From Chimonanthus salicifolius (Eukaryota > Streptophyta > Magnoliopsida > Laurales > Calycanthaceae), in NCBI GenBank assembly GCA_013350335.1, contig CM023537.1, positions 9,790,438 to 9,854,437 on the forward strand: 64,000 nt of DNA, written 5' to 3'. The notes beneath the pieces are model-generated. The model searched no databases, was not told the DNA's origin, and was given only the letters and a program-made list of their open reading frames with translations. Every line of letters starts with the position of its first letter. Position 1 is the stretch's first letter. Shown here in pieces: positions 25,693 through 36,594 of the stretch. The position numbers were made by a program, and so were the translations under genes.

Positions 25693-26568
25693 ATGGGTGG
25701 CGTTTCTTGCGCCAGGAAAAATACGGACGTCCTCCTTACCAAAACCGATAACCGGCACAGTGGAAGGCCGGGAAACAACAATATCACCGCCATTGCCACC
25801 ATCGCTGCCTCAACGAACTTGTCCTTGAATTCTCTAAGAGAAATCACAGGTTGCCAGCTGGAGATGAATGAAGAGGCTGTAAGGATCATCCTCGATCTAA
25901 AAACAGACGATTGGAATAAAAACCAATTACTACTTCTCTTTCAAGATTACTTTGACATCAGCTTGGAGATGTGGAGATTCAGCAAAGAATTCGAGGAGTA
26001 CATGGCAGGTGGGGAAGAGAACCCTCTACAGCATTTTGTTGAGAAATTCCAACAGATTTATGAGAAACATGCGTCCATGTACGAAAGAGTTAATGTCCAC
26101 AAGAAGAAGAACGATTTGAAGCTGAGGGGTATCAGGTCATGGCGGGTGGCCTCCAGAATTTTCTTCGTGGGGACCATTGCAGTGGTCTTGATAGGCACGG
26201 GCGCGGCGGCTGCCATGGCTGCACCTCCTGTCACGGCAGTGCTGACGGCATCGGCGTCGGTCCCATTAGGCTCCATCGGAAAATGGTGCGATTCTCTTTG
26301 GAAGAAGAAGAAGAAGGCGTTGAAGGACCAAGAGAAGGTTGTGGGCACAATGCTGGCGGCCAACTCCACCACCATGATTGAGTTGAACAGAATATGGGTT
26401 CATTTGGAGCCGATGTTGTCGATGCAGGCTGACGATTTTGCATCCTCAATTGCAAGGGGCGATCCCATCTTTTGGAAGGATCTCAAGAATTTGACTGATG
26501 CATCTATCCAACATGTCACCAAGGCAAGGACGGAAGTTTTGCAGAAGATAATTGAATACTCAAGATGA
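25693..26568 (+). CDS. UPF0496 (DUF677, At14a-like) membrane protein, copy 1
   Basis: A 291-residue intronless protein. The diagnostic region is residues 146-205: basic IRSWRVASR, a long hydrophobic stretch (155-177), the AAPP turn (176-179), a second hydrophobic stretch (180-192), then PLGSIGKW and the Lys-rich LWKKKKKALK. This two-segment hairpin with AAPP and LGS(I/M)GKW defines plant UPF0496 proteins. The N- and C-terminal parts are helical and charged, probably on the same side of the membrane. Family members such as Arabidopsis AFL1 (At14a-like 1) act at membranes in the response to low water potential, but the biochemical role is not established. Length is below the 370-380 residues common in Arabidopsis, the N-terminus being short. 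MGGVSC fits an N-myristoylation signal with a nearby Cys. Gene 2 (35383-36261) is a close paralogue. Confidence 0.85.
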   Translation: MGGVSCARKNTDVLLTKTDNRHSGRPGNNNITAIATIAASTNLSLNSLREITGCQLEMNEEAVRIILDLKTDDWNKNQLLLLFQDYFDISLEMWRFSKEFEEYMAGGEENPLQHFVEKFQQIYEKHASMYERVNVHKKKNDLKLRGIRSWRVASRIFFVGTIAVVLIGTGAAAAMAAPPVTAVLTASASVPLGSIGKWCDSLWKKKKKALKDQEKVVGTMLAANSTTMIELNRIWVHLEPMLSMQADDFASSIARGDPIFWKDLKNLTDASIQHVTKARTEVLQKIIEYSR

Positions 26569-26754
26569 CATTAGATTGGTTCAGGCCCATCTCTCTTCCG
26601 GTTGCTTTGATGTTGTAGATTGGGGAGTCGGCACTGACGTTCGATTCTTTGTAGCTCTTTTTTGGTTTATTATTAATATTATTACTCTTATTATTATTGG
26701 ATCAGTTCTTTTGCCAACCGCAATCACTTTTTGCACGTTGATTGGTTACACCAA

Positions 26755-27132
26755 ATTTTTTAGGGTGGTCATCCAAGTATACACGAATTTTAGTAAATTT
26801 CTTATTTTACTTTAATCTGTCCATAGAAAAAAAAAAAAATTTAAAAATCAAACATTTAGAAATTAGTTCACTTTCCAGTGAAGTCCAGTACACCGACCGG
26901 ATCACTAGAAAACGGGAATTTGAAGAAAGTGATCCGGTTGGTGCACCGATTTCTTAAGACGTGAAAGAGTCCAAATCAGTGCACTGATTCACTGGAAAGT
27001 GATCCGGTCAGTGCACCGATTTCTGAATATCTGATTTTTAAAATTTTTCATACGGATGGATAGAGGCAAAGTGAAAAGTCCGAAAAATCCGTGTCTCTTA
27101 AAAGACTCTTCCGGTGTTAGAATAGGCACCCC
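26755..27132. mobile_element. Foldback MITE in the 3' region of gene 1
   Basis: Arms beginning AGGGTGGTCATCCAAGTAT and, inverted, AGGGGTGCCTATTCTAACA enclose sequence that is absent from the equivalent site of unit 3 (near 36450). Internal repeats include GTGATCCGGT(T/C)(G/A)GTGCACCGATTTC (two copies near 26930 and 27000). A further copy is at 47205-47525. Confidence 0.65.
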
Positions 27133-27219
27133 TTTTTTAATTCTTTATTTACCAGGAATTTTTGCCGAAGAAATACACTGAAACTTGCGATTGCTGTATG
27201 TACATCTTCTTGGGCTAAT

Positions 27220-28465
27220 CAACCATTTTTTTTTTAATTATCACATTATGAGAAAGAACAACTGCTACCTTTTTAGAATCACAAATCCAGCCACACATAT
27301 GATGGTCACAAAAGTGCTCACGCTAGTTTTAACAAGGTGCTAGTTAGCGTTACTTTTTGCAACGGCACTCATACACAACATTGGCAAGAAAAGGTACTAA
27401 CTAGCAACGATAGTTATAAAAGAAGACGTGAAAAAAATAATAAACCTATTGAAGTCCAGTGGTAAAAATACTTGTTTCTCATAAAAATGACTTGGGTTTG
27501 AATCTTGTTGATGGCTATTTTTTTTATTTTATTTTTATTTTTTAAAATAAGTAAAAACTAAGAGATGTTCATCTGTTTGAGCTCCACCTAAATAAATAGA
27601 TTTCGACAAAGTATTTTGTTTGACCGGTTGGACCGAGGCTTTAAGCCCTTTTATTTTTTAAATACGAGGCCAACATGCTTTAAGTAAATGCCTGAGCCAA
27701 GCCCCAACCTACATAAATGGGTTTCGAGAAAGGTTTTTGTCCGGCGGATTGAGCCTTTAATCCCAAGCACAATTAAGTAGGAGCCCAACTGGCCTCGAAC
27801 AAACTTTAAATAAAAGTTCAAGCCCAGCCTCGACCTAAATAAACAGGTTTGGACAATTTTTTTTTTTTCAACGAGTTGGGCTTTTTAGTCCAAGTATAGT
27901 TAACTACAAGTCTAATGGGATTTAATTAAAAGCCCAAGCCCAGTTCCGACCTAAATAAATGACCGTTCCACAAAGTTTTTTATTCGATGGGTCGGGCTTA
28001 GGCTTTTAAGCCCGTTTATTTTGTAAATCAAAGGACTTCAAGCTTAGAACCCCATTGAGGCCCGTTGGGCTCATACTTAAAAATTAGACGGGCTAAGAAG
28101 CCCAAGCGCAACCCGTTGAGTGAAAATCTTTGTTGAAGTCGAACAAATGAACATCTCTTAGTTTTTACTAATTTTTTTTCAAAAAAAATGAAAAATAAAA
28201 TATTAGAAAAAAAAAGGGTCATAAAAAGATTTGAATCCATGTTAGTATCTTTACGATTACATTATAAAAACTTTAATATTTTTTTTATATAGTTTATTTT
28301 ATATATAGTGTTGTTATAAAAAGTAGCGCTAACTAGCAATCGCGCTAGTAAAATTATCACACGTTCTGTGCATCGTCCCAGTTGTTATCTGTGTAGTTGT
28401 ACTTGTGATTCTGAAAAAGATAGTAATTATCATCTCTTGCATGGGACAATTTAGACCAAAAAATG
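27220..28465. mobile_element. Mutator-like or foldback element with long inverted ends, unit 1
   Basis: Sequence 27220-27600 is inverted at 28110-28465. Left GTGCTAGTTAGCGTTACTTTT pairs with right AAAAGTAGCGCTAACTAGCA, left AGTAAAAACTAAGAGATG with right CATCTCTTAGTTTTTACT, and left TAGAATCACAA with right TTGTGATTCTGA. Arms are roughly 230-350 bp with indels. The interior is a tandem array (27585-28100) and no transposase is present. Long arms are typical of Mutator-like elements, but no target duplication could be defined. Confidence 0.7.
27585..28010. repeat. About 120-bp tandem repeat inside the long-arm element
   Basis: Units starting CCTA(A/C)ATAAA(T/C) at about 27587, 27709, 27832 and 27950 share TTCGACAAAG, GTTCGATGGGTCGGGCTT, TTTAAGCCC and AAGCCC(A/G)AGCC. 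The same array recurs with different spacing at 36730-37210. Confidence 0.75.
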
Positions 28466-28905
28466 ACTGAGCGGGTGTCTGTGTCACTCTAACCCAATTT
28501 CAAAGTTTGAAGATGCATTGACCCAAAATTGTAACTTTTAAGATATTTACCGCAAAAATTCCCTATCTAAAAAGACTTTGTTAAGAATATGAATTTTAAA
28601 AGAGGTAAAATTTTCCTCCAAAAATGATTTACAATATAAACATTTATGTATTTAAAAAAAAATAATGAATTAAGATGATTTTATTAAACCAACTTTTATT
28701 AAAAATACTCTCTGATTTTATATCGATTCATTTATTTGTCCATCTAGCCGACCACTGGCGTTAGAATGTGAGATACCAAAGTATTAAAGTTTCTTCGTCC
28801 ACGAAAACAGCAAATCCTTTGGCAAATTGGCAGTGGAGGGGCCAACGAGCCCATTGTGTACTACATTTTGCATTTTCACACTACTGTGACGGCCGACACA
28901 TCATC

Positions 28906-29808
28906 CAAATATAGGGCCTTCTACGCAACTCTTAAGTTGAGTCTTTTATATATTTATAAAAAATAAATTTATGTAATTTCTTTTACAAAATCTGAAATAT
29001 TTAAATAAAATATCATAATTAAATTTATAATAAAGTATTATTTAAAATTTATTTTTTTCAGATTTTGAGATATAAAATTACTAATTAAATTACTATATTT
29101 AATTTTTTTTAACATATCTTTTTCAATAGATAAGATAGCTAATCCATTCAATCTTTCTTCTGATAAATTTAATTTCCACTTGTGTTATACATGTTGATTT
29201 TTTGTTTTTTATTAATATTTTATTGTATTTAAAAAAAATAGTTGACATGTTATAATGCATTTAAAGCAAAATTATAATTAAAAATTATCACTTAATTATA
29301 AACTATAAATCACAAAACAATCATTAAAATTTAAACTCATATTTTTTCCATTCAACCATCTATATTACAATAAACAGTAAGTTTCCTCATTTAGGAGCTT
29401 TTTTAGTCACGATTTTATTAAAATTTCTGAAAAAATAATAAGAATAATGATTCGTTAAAATCTGACCTTTATATAATCATTTTTAATCTTATAATAGAGT
29501 CAATTAATCATCTCAATTCTTAATTTAAAAAAAAAAGTAAAACTATAAGATAAATGATTTTATCATGATATTTAATTCATTTTATTAGAATTATAGATTT
29601 AAAAATTAAAAAAAAAGTGACTAAATCAATCTTAACAAGTCTTGTGAATCAAACACACAATCTTCAGATCTAATGTCAAATGCACTACATTGAATCAAAG
29701 ATTCGTTTGTTGATAAAATAAATATTAAAATAAATTTAAAACATAAAAGAAGATGCATGAATTTAAAAATTGAATCTACTTTAGAGCCTAAAATAGATCC
29801 TAAGTGGC
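28906..29808. mobile_element. 0.9-kb insertion present only in unit 1
   Basis: Unit 2 reads straight through this site (CCCATCCAAAGACCACC at about 33071). In unit 1 the same words are split: CATCATCCAAATA at about 28900 and GATCCAAACACCACC at about 29808, so ATCCAAA is duplicated at the two junctions. The inserted sequence begins TAGGGCC and is AT-rich with no coding frame of note. It is probably a non-autonomous DNA transposon, hAT-like by its 7-8 bp duplication; terminal repeats are weak. Confidence 0.6.
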
Positions 29809-29984
29809 GATCCAAACACCACCATTCATAAAACAGGGTCGTAAGCTTCTACGATAGGGATCTTCCAATGTTGAAATTTTCTAATATTTTATTTTTCATT
29901 TCTTTTGAGGTATTTGAAAATCTTTTACTTCATAAACACCACATAAAATTATGTGGCGTGAACCATTAAAATTGAACGTGCATT

Positions 29985-30135
29985 CCTGGCCCACATGTTG
30001 GATTATGACCTGAGCGCGTGGCAGTATCCCTGGCCCACATGTGACGTGGAAGTATACTCACCTACACTTGTTGGATTATGATCTGAGCACGAGGCAGTAT
30101 GCCTGGCCCACACAGCCCAGCCCAGCCCAGCTGGA
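29985..30135. repeat. G-box-containing minisatellite, block 1
   Basis: Degenerate tandem units of TGGCCCACATGT, TTGGATTATGA(T/C)CTGAG and CG(T/A)GGCAGTAT(C/A). The block ends in repeated AGCCC. Related blocks: 31955-32150, 33260-33430 and 34900-35175. Confidence 0.7.
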
Positions 30136-31544
30136 AGCCGTTATACATAATTTCATATATCACCCTTGCGTTTTTTTTAACCTTCGATCTAAGAATGAAT
30201 ATAATAATTAAAAAAATAATTAGTGAGATTGAAGAAGCTATATATTTTAAGTTCACTATAATATTAAATATTTTAAATTATTTTATAATCTTTAAAATTT
30301 TGAAACATATTTAGAGCCTATATTTTTAATGTAATGGGTCCATATTTTACAGAGCTAAGCACGAATATGAGAATGAAAAATAAATTTTGATTGGATTAAT
30401 AAAGCTACAAAATGTGAGATCACTAATTTTAGTGATTAAAAAAAAAAAATTTAGACCTCTTCAAACTAAATAGAGATACTTTGTGTAAATGATGAATGTG
30501 TTCAAAAAGTTTAGACATAAATATGAGACTAAATTTCTAATAGAATTAATGAAACTCATAACATAAGTATAACTGAGATGAATGATATCAATCAAGAGAA
30601 ATTTTTAGAATATTTTATTCAAAATTTTAAAATTCAGTTATTATGTTATAAACTTATTGATCTTTTAATTTTAAATGAACTCTTAAAATATTAGAGGTAA
30701 AAGTAAATATGAAAATGCTTATTATAATTTATTATTATTCATATTTATTTAAGTAACACTTCAAAATTTAGTTCGGGCTAAGACCTTGCGGTAACATGCT
30801 AGTTTATTTTGATGTAAAAGGTCGTAGGTAATAGAAATTCTTGATTATATACACACCGAGGGTTGAATGAGAAGTTTATATTAATTTAACGGTCAAGATT
30901 CCTGCATAGTAATATCTTTATATGAAAAAAAAAATTTACCAGAGTTTATAACTCAAAACTAGGCTCAACTTAAATTTCATTTAATCAGATAATTTTAAAA
31001 AGTATTTTTCCTATACTTATAAAAATTGGATGAATTTTATTGATTTGTTCGAATTGAAACTCTAATGGACTGTGTAGAGTGAACCTATTGAATGGAATTA
31101 GAAAAATATTTTATTGAGTGACTAAATTTTTATTTAAAATTTTAAATATCATAAAAGTCCTAAGATTAACAGAATAGTTTATAACTATCAAAAATTAAAA
31201 TTTTGAAAGTATTTAATTGACTTAATAATATTGACAACCAGTTGATTTTTGATAAAGCATACATTTAATTATGTGTGTTGGTCATTTTATTTGACCAAAA
31301 TTTAAACTTACGCCATTTTAACGAAGCCATCACCGTAAACTGTATGTAAATTTCGTCATGCATGTAATTAGGATCATTTTACAACGAGTCACAGAGACGT
31401 GGTAGTTAATTACGAGATTTGCAACTTTAAAAATCATGTTACAGTGATTTTTGCACCATCATATTTTTTATGGTAGATGTTTAAAAAGAAATTTCAATTT
31501 TACTTTTAGTTTTCTCTTTTTTCCCTCTTTCTAAGAGCAATAGT

Positions 31545-31690
31545 TCATTACCTCCTACTTCAGAAGGTGGAACATTGCGGATTTGAACCCTCATAGTCTA
31601 ACTTTGTTGTGCTTTAAAGATATTGGATTCATGTGTGAAAATTTTATGTTGAATGTCCTACATTTTCTCACACATTAATTTAAAAAAACA
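31545..31690 (+). mobile_element. tRNA-derived SINE, family 1, in unit 2
   Basis: Contains TAGTTCATTACC, the box B-like GCGGATTTGAACCC, then ATAGTCTAACTTTGTTGTG and an A-rich tail. The sequence just after the tail (AAAATTCCTGTTAAAGAATG) is the same as after the SINE of unit 3, showing a shared insertion. Confidence 0.6.
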
Positions 31691-31954
31691 AAAGAAATAA
31701 AATTCCTGTTAAAGAATGCATTATAAGAAAATATCGTGATGTAAAAATCATTACTCTATCATTTTTTTAAATAATTAAAACGTCCGTTAATTGTGACTTT
31801 ATATGTCTCTCAGGTCAAGTCAACGCCGACGGATAATTTCTCTCAAGCAGCAGCAGACGATCGGATTCTACAACTCATGTTAACCATGCGTTGATTTGAG
31901 GGAGTCGGTCTCGTGGCATCTCACAAATTTGAAACTATATCTTATCTCTCTGCA

Positions 31955-32150
31955 TGTTGGATTATGAATCTAAACACATGGCTTGTCCCTGGCCCGCATG
32001 TTACGTGGCAGTATACCTGGCCCATATGTTGGATTATGATCTGAGGACGTGGCAGTATCCCTGGCCCACATGTGATGTGGCAGTATACTTGCCTACACGT
32101 GTTGGATTATGATCTGAGCACATGGCAATATCCGTCGCCCACATAGCATA
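31955..32150. repeat. G-box-containing minisatellite, block 2
   Basis: Units of about 35-45 bp with TACGTGGCAGTATACC, GGACGTGGCAGTATCC and CCTACACGTGTTGGATTATG. This block abuts the gene-loss junction of unit 2. Confidence 0.75.
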
Positions 32151-32665
32151 TAAGAAAATAAATGACCGTTCTACAGTTTTTTCTTTGATGGGTCAGGCTT
32201 AGGCTTTTAAGCCCATTTATTTTATAAATTAAAATGTTTAGAACCCTATTGAGGCCTCTTGGGCACATATTTAACAATTAGGCGGGCTAAAAAGCCCGAG
32301 CCCAACCCATTGAGTGAAAAATCTTTGTCGAAGTCGAATAAATGACTATCTCTTAGTTTTTACTCATTTTTTTTAAAAAAAAAGGAAAAATAAAATATCA
32401 GAAAAAAATAGTCATAAAAAATATTTGAATCCATGTTAGTATCTTTACCACTAGATTATAAAAACTTTAATATTTTTTTTACATTTTCTTTTATATATAG
32501 TGTTGCTAGAAAAAGTAGCACTAACTAGCAATTGTACTGATAAAACTATCACGCATTCCGTACATCGTTATAGTTGTCATCTGCATGGCTGTACTTATGA
32601 TTCTGAAAAGGTAGCAACTGTCATCTCTCGTTTGGGGCAATTTAAACTAAAAAATGACTGACTAG
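32150..32665. mobile_element. Truncated right half of the long-arm element, unit 2
   Basis: Matches 27955-28465 (GGCTTAGGCTTTTAAGCCC, then TCTCTTAGTTTTTACTCAT, then GTAGCACTAACTAGCAATTG). The left half and the tandem array are missing because of the deletion. Confidence 0.7.
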
Positions 32666-33259
32666 ATGTGTCACTCTAATCCGATTTCAAAGTATGAAGA
32701 TGCATTGACCCAAAATCACAACTTTTAAAGTATTTATCGCAAAAAATCCCTATTTAGAAAGACTTTGCTAAGAATATGGATTTTAAAAGGCAAAATTTTC
32801 CTCCAAAAATAGTTTACAATCTAGACATTTATCTATTTTTTTTAAATAATGAATTAAGATGATTTTATTAAACCAACTTTTATTAAAAATACTCTGTAAT
32901 TTTATATCGATTCATTTACTTGTCCATCTCAAAAGATTAGAACCGAACCGACCACTGGCGTGAGATACCAAAGTATTAAAGTTTCTTCTTCCACGAAAAC
33001 AGCAAACCTTTTTGCAGTGGAGCCCATTTTCCAATGCATTTTGCATTTTCACGCTACTGTGACGGTAGAGACACCCATCCAAAGACCACCATTTATCAGA
33101 AGCTGGGTCAGAAACTTCCAGCGTTGGAATTTTCTCTATCCGACTCGTTAGATCTCTTCTAGACACTCTCTCAACTAACCTCTAGTCTTCTAGAGGTATT
33201 TGAAAAATTTTTTAGTTCATACTTCATACACACAAGATAAAATTACGTGAATTGAACGT

Positions 33260-33430
33260 GCGTCCCTGGCCCACATGTTGCATTATGATCTGAGCACGTG
33301 GCAGTATCCATGGCCCACATGTGACATGGCACTACCTAGGCCCACATGTGACGTGGCAGTATACTTGCCTACACATGTTGGATTATGATCCGACCACGTG
33401 ATAGTATCCCTGGCCCACATAGCCCAGCCC
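33260..33430. repeat. G-box-containing minisatellite, block 3
   Basis: Contains GAGCACGTGGCAGTATCC, GTGACGTGGCAGTATACTTG and CCTACACATGTTGGATTATG units, ending in AGCCCAGCCC as in blocks 1 and 4. Confidence 0.75.
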
Positions 33431-34512
33431 GGCTGGAACCTGTGCTAGGCTCACGGTAGTCTTATTCATGTAACACCCTTGCGTTTGTTTTAACCTTCGA
33501 TCTAAGAATGAATATAATAATTAAAAAAATAATTAGTGAGATTGAAGAAGCTATATATTTTAAGTTCACTAAATATGAAATATTTTAAATTATTTTTTAA
33601 TCTTTAAAATTTTGAAACATATTTAGAGCCTATATTTTTAATGTAATGGGTCCATATTTTACAGAGCTAAGCATAAATATGAGAATGAAAAATAAAATTT
33701 TGATTGGATTAAGATCACTAATTTTTGTGATAAAGAGATAGTTAGTGTAACATGATGAATATGTTCAAAAAGTTTAGACATAAATACGAGACTAAAACTC
33801 TAAATAGAATTAATGAAACACGTGCAACTGATATGAATGATATCAATCAAATGAAATTTTTAGAATATTTAATTCAAATTTTTAAAATTTAGTTACTATG
33901 TTATAAACTTATTAAATTTATGCAATTTGATCCTTTTAATTTTAAATGAACTCTTAAAATATAAGAGGTAAAAGTAAATACGAAAATGCTTATTATAATT
34001 TATTATTATTCATATTTATTTAAGTAACACTTCAAAATTTAGTTCGGGCTAAGACTTTGGGGTAACATGCTAGTTTATTATGAATAATTTATGATGTAAA
34101 AGGTCGTAGGTAATAGAAATTCTTGATTATATAGACACCGAGGGTTGAATGAGAAGTTTATATTAATTTAACGATCAAAATTCCTGCATAGTATTATCTT
34201 TATATGATAATTTTTTTATCAGAGTTTAAAACTCAAAACTAGGCTCAACTTAAATTTCATTTAATCAAGTAATTTTAAAGAGTATTTTTCCTATACTTAT
34301 AAAATGTGGATAAATTTTATTGATTTGTTCGAATTGAAGCTCTAATGGACTGTGTAGAGTGAACCTATTGAATGGAATTAGAAAAATATTTTATTGAGTG
34401 ACTTAAATTTTTATTTAAATATTATAAAAGTTCTAAGATTAACAGAATAGTTTATAACTATCAAAAATTAAAAATTTGAAAGTATTTAATTGACTCAATA
34501 ATATTGATTTTT

Positions 34513-34680
34513 TTTTTTAATTTACATGTGAGAAACCGTGGGATATCCAGCGGAAAGTTGCAGATTTGAGCCTCCATAGCCTAACTTTGGTGTGCCATAG
34601 GCGTAGTGGATTTACTGGTAAAGATTTTATGCTGGGTATCTCACAATTTTCCATAGATAAATTAAAAAAACAAAAGAAAT
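34513..34680 (+). mobile_element. Rearranged SINE, family 1, in unit 3
   Basis: Positions 34513-34555 are the inverted 3' end of the SINE (TTTTTAATTTACATGTGAGA). They join directly to a forward, headless copy (GCAGATTTGAGCCTCCATAG, then GGGTATCTCACAATTTTCC and A tail). The result is a partial inverted repeat. Confidence 0.6.
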
Positions 34681-34844
34681 AAAATTCCTTTAAAAAAATG
34701 CATTATAAGAAAATATCGTGATGTAAAAATCACTACTCTATCATTTTTTAAAATAATTAAAACGTCCGTTAATTGTGACGTTATATGTCTCTCAGGTCAA
34801 GTCTACGCCGAGGGATTAACATGCGTTCATTTGAGTGCGTCGGT

Positions 34845-35175
34845 CACGTGGCATCTCACAAATTTTAAAACTATGTCTTATCCCGATGCCTATATGAATC
34901 TAAACATGTGGCAGGTCCCTGGCCCGCATGTTACGTGGCAGCATACCTGGCCCATTTGTTGGATTATGATCTGAGGACGTGGTAGTATCCCTGTCCCACA
35001 TGTGACGTGGCAGTATACTTGCCTACACGTGTTGGATTATGATCTGAGCACGTGGCTATATCCATGGCCCACATAGCCCAGCCCAGATAGCAGCCGTGCT
35101 AAGCGCACGGTAGTCTTCTTCTTTGCCTACACGTGTTGGATTATGATCTGACCACGTGGCAGTATCCCCACATAG
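34845..35175 (+). promoter_or_regulatory. ACGTGGC (G-box/ABRE-like) cluster upstream of gene 2
   Basis: Exact ACGTGGC occurs five times: 34846-34852, 34933-34939, 35005-35011, 35050-35056 and 35154-35160. Three of these are CACGTGGC. There is also an ACGTGGT near 34977 and two CACGTG in TACACGTGTTGG units. All lie 220-540 bp before the ATG. ACGTGGC is the core of abscisic-acid response elements bound by bZIP factors. Clustering of several copies is what functional ABRE promoters show, but the copies here arise from tandem repeat growth. Confidence 0.6.
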
Positions 35176-35285
35176 CCCAGCCCAGCCCAGCGGGAAGGCG
35201 TGCTAGTCTTATTTAGCGAGTGCGCGGGAGGAATGTTTCCCAGAAATTCCTAATGTTTTTCTTTCTCCACCATCCGTCATCTTAT

Positions 35286-35382
35286 TATAAATGTTCTATT
35301 CTGTTTCTGCTTCGATCACTCGGAAAAGAAGGGGAAAAAAAAAATTATTCTTCTTCACCAGAAACAGAGGGAAAAGGGAGAA
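35286..35382 (+). promoter_or_regulatory. TATA box and leader of UPF0496 gene 2
   Basis: TATAAAT at 35286-35292 lies 97 bp before the ATG. The leader is A/G-rich. The upstream ATG at 35291 sits within the TATA box and would not be transcribed. Confidence 0.55.
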
Positions 35383-36261
35383 ATGGGTCGCGTTTTTAGC
35401 ACCAGGAAAAATACTCACGTCCTCCTTCCCAAAACCGATAACCGGCACACTGGACGGCCGGGAAGCAACGACATGACCACCATTGCCACCATTGCTGCCT
35501 CAATGAACTTGTCATTGAATTCTTTAAGAGAAATCACAGGTTGCCAGCTGGAGATGAATGAAGAGACTGTAAGGATCATCCTCAATCTAAAAAGAAACGT
35601 GTGGAATCAGAAACAACTACTACTTCTCTTTCAAGATTACTTTGACATTAGCTTGGAGATGTGGAGATTCAGCAAAGAATTCGAGGAGTACACGGCAGGT
35701 GATGGAAATAAAGAAGGGGAAGAGAACCCTTTACAGCATTTTGTTGAGAAATTCCAACAGATTTATGAGAAACATGCGTCCATGTACGAAAGAGTTAATG
35801 TCCACAAGAAGAAGATCGATTTGAAGCTGAGGGGTATCAGGTCATGGCGGGTGGCCTCCAGAATTTTCGTCGTGGGGACCATTGCAGTGCTCTTGATAGG
35901 CACGGGCGCGGCGGCTGCCATTGCTGCACCTCCTGTCACGGCAGTGCTGACGGCATTGGCGTCGGTCCCATTAGGCTCTATCGGAAAATGGTGCGATTCT
36001 CTTTGGAAGAAGAAGAAGAAGGCGTTGAAAGAGCAAGAGAAGGTTGTGGGCACAATTCTGGCGTCCAACTTCACCACCATGATTCAGTTGCACAGAATAT
36101 GGGATCTGATGTTGTCGCTGCAGGCTGAGGGTCTTGCCTCTGCGACTGCAAGGGGCGATCCCATCTTTTGGAAGGATCTCAAGAATTTTACTGATGCACC
36201 TAGCCAACATGTCGCCAAGGCAAGGAAGGCAGTTTTGCAGAAGATAATCGAATACCCATGA
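35383..36261 (+). CDS. UPF0496 (DUF677, At14a-like) membrane protein, copy 2
   Basis: A 292-residue intronless paralogue of gene 1 with the same architecture: charged helical N-terminal half, hydrophobic segments around residues 158-196 split by AAPP, PLGSIGKW, a poly-Lys stretch and a helical C-terminus. Most residues are identical to gene 1. Visible changes are a short Asn-Lys-Glu insertion before the EENPLQHF motif, loss of three residues in the RIW...MLS region, and an N-terminus MGRVFS. The Arg at position 3 spoils the myristoylation consensus that gene 1 keeps, so the copies may differ in membrane attachment. The reading frame is intact, and the shared 3' UTR start (TGACATTAGATTGGTTCAGG) shows recent duplication. 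The G-box cluster upstream suggests abscisic acid or drought control, which is inference. Confidence 0.85.
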   Translation: MGRVFSTRKNTHVLLPKTDNRHTGRPGSNDMTTIATIAASMNLSLNSLREITGCQLEMNEETVRIILNLKRNVWNQKQLLLLFQDYFDISLEMWRFSKEFEEYTAGDGNKEGEENPLQHFVEKFQQIYEKHASMYERVNVHKKKIDLKLRGIRSWRVASRIFVVGTIAVLLIGTGAAAAIAAPPVTAVLTALASVPLGSIGKWCDSLWKKKKKALKEQEKVVGTILASNFTTMIQLHRIWDLMLSLQAEGLASATARGDPIFWKDLKNFTDAPSQHVAKARKAVLQKIIEYP

Positions 36262-36594
36262 TGACATTAGATTGGTTCAGGTCCATCTCTCTTCCGATTG
36301 CTTTGTTGTAATAAATTGGGGAGTCGGCATTGACGTTCGATTCCTTATAGCTCTTTTTGGTTTATTATTAATATTATTACTCTTATTATTATTAATGGAT
36401 TTGTTCTTTTGCCAACCGCAATCACTTTTTGCACGATGTTGATTGTTTGCACCGATTTTCTTAATTCGTTATTTACAAGGGATTTTTGCAGAGGAAATAC
36501 ACTGAAACTTGCGATTTCGGTATGTACGTCTTCTTGGGTCACTACCTCCTCAAAAATTTAAACTGGATCACGGTATGTTGTAAATATAATCAAC

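Larger units (their letters stand above)
24466..31320. repeat. Unit 1 of a three-unit segmental array (UPF0496 locus)
   Basis: The unit comprises a promoter segment (24466-25690), UPF0496 gene 1, the 3' flank to about 28905, and a spacer to 31320. The promoter segment matches 31321-31950 and 34750-34900 (for example AACGTCCGTTAATTGTG). The 3' flank matches 32160-32910 and 36595-37870. The spacer 30100-31250 matches 33430-34510 almost base for base. Insertions peculiar to this unit are MITEs at about 24594-24822 and 26755-27132 and a 0.9-kb insertion at about 28906-29808. Confidence 0.85.
31321..34510. repeat. Unit 2 of the array, lacking the UPF0496 gene
   Basis: The promoter segment (31321-31990, matching unit 1 at 24466-24980) runs into minisatellite block 2. 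It then jumps at about 32148-32158 directly into the distal part of the 3' flanking element (AATAAATGACCGTT, matching 27955). The gene body, its 3' UTR and most of the long-arm element are missing. The remainder (32160-34510) follows units 1 and 3 closely. The odd 32960-33151 and 32912-33166 open frames are not genes. Internal deletion is the simplest explanation. Confidence 0.8.

Noticed and set aside
26058..26455. Antisense and alternate-frame ORFs over the UPF0496 genes (also 35763-36267)
   Set aside because: They repeat in both paralogues only because the coding strand is conserved; the UPF0496 frame explains the conservation.
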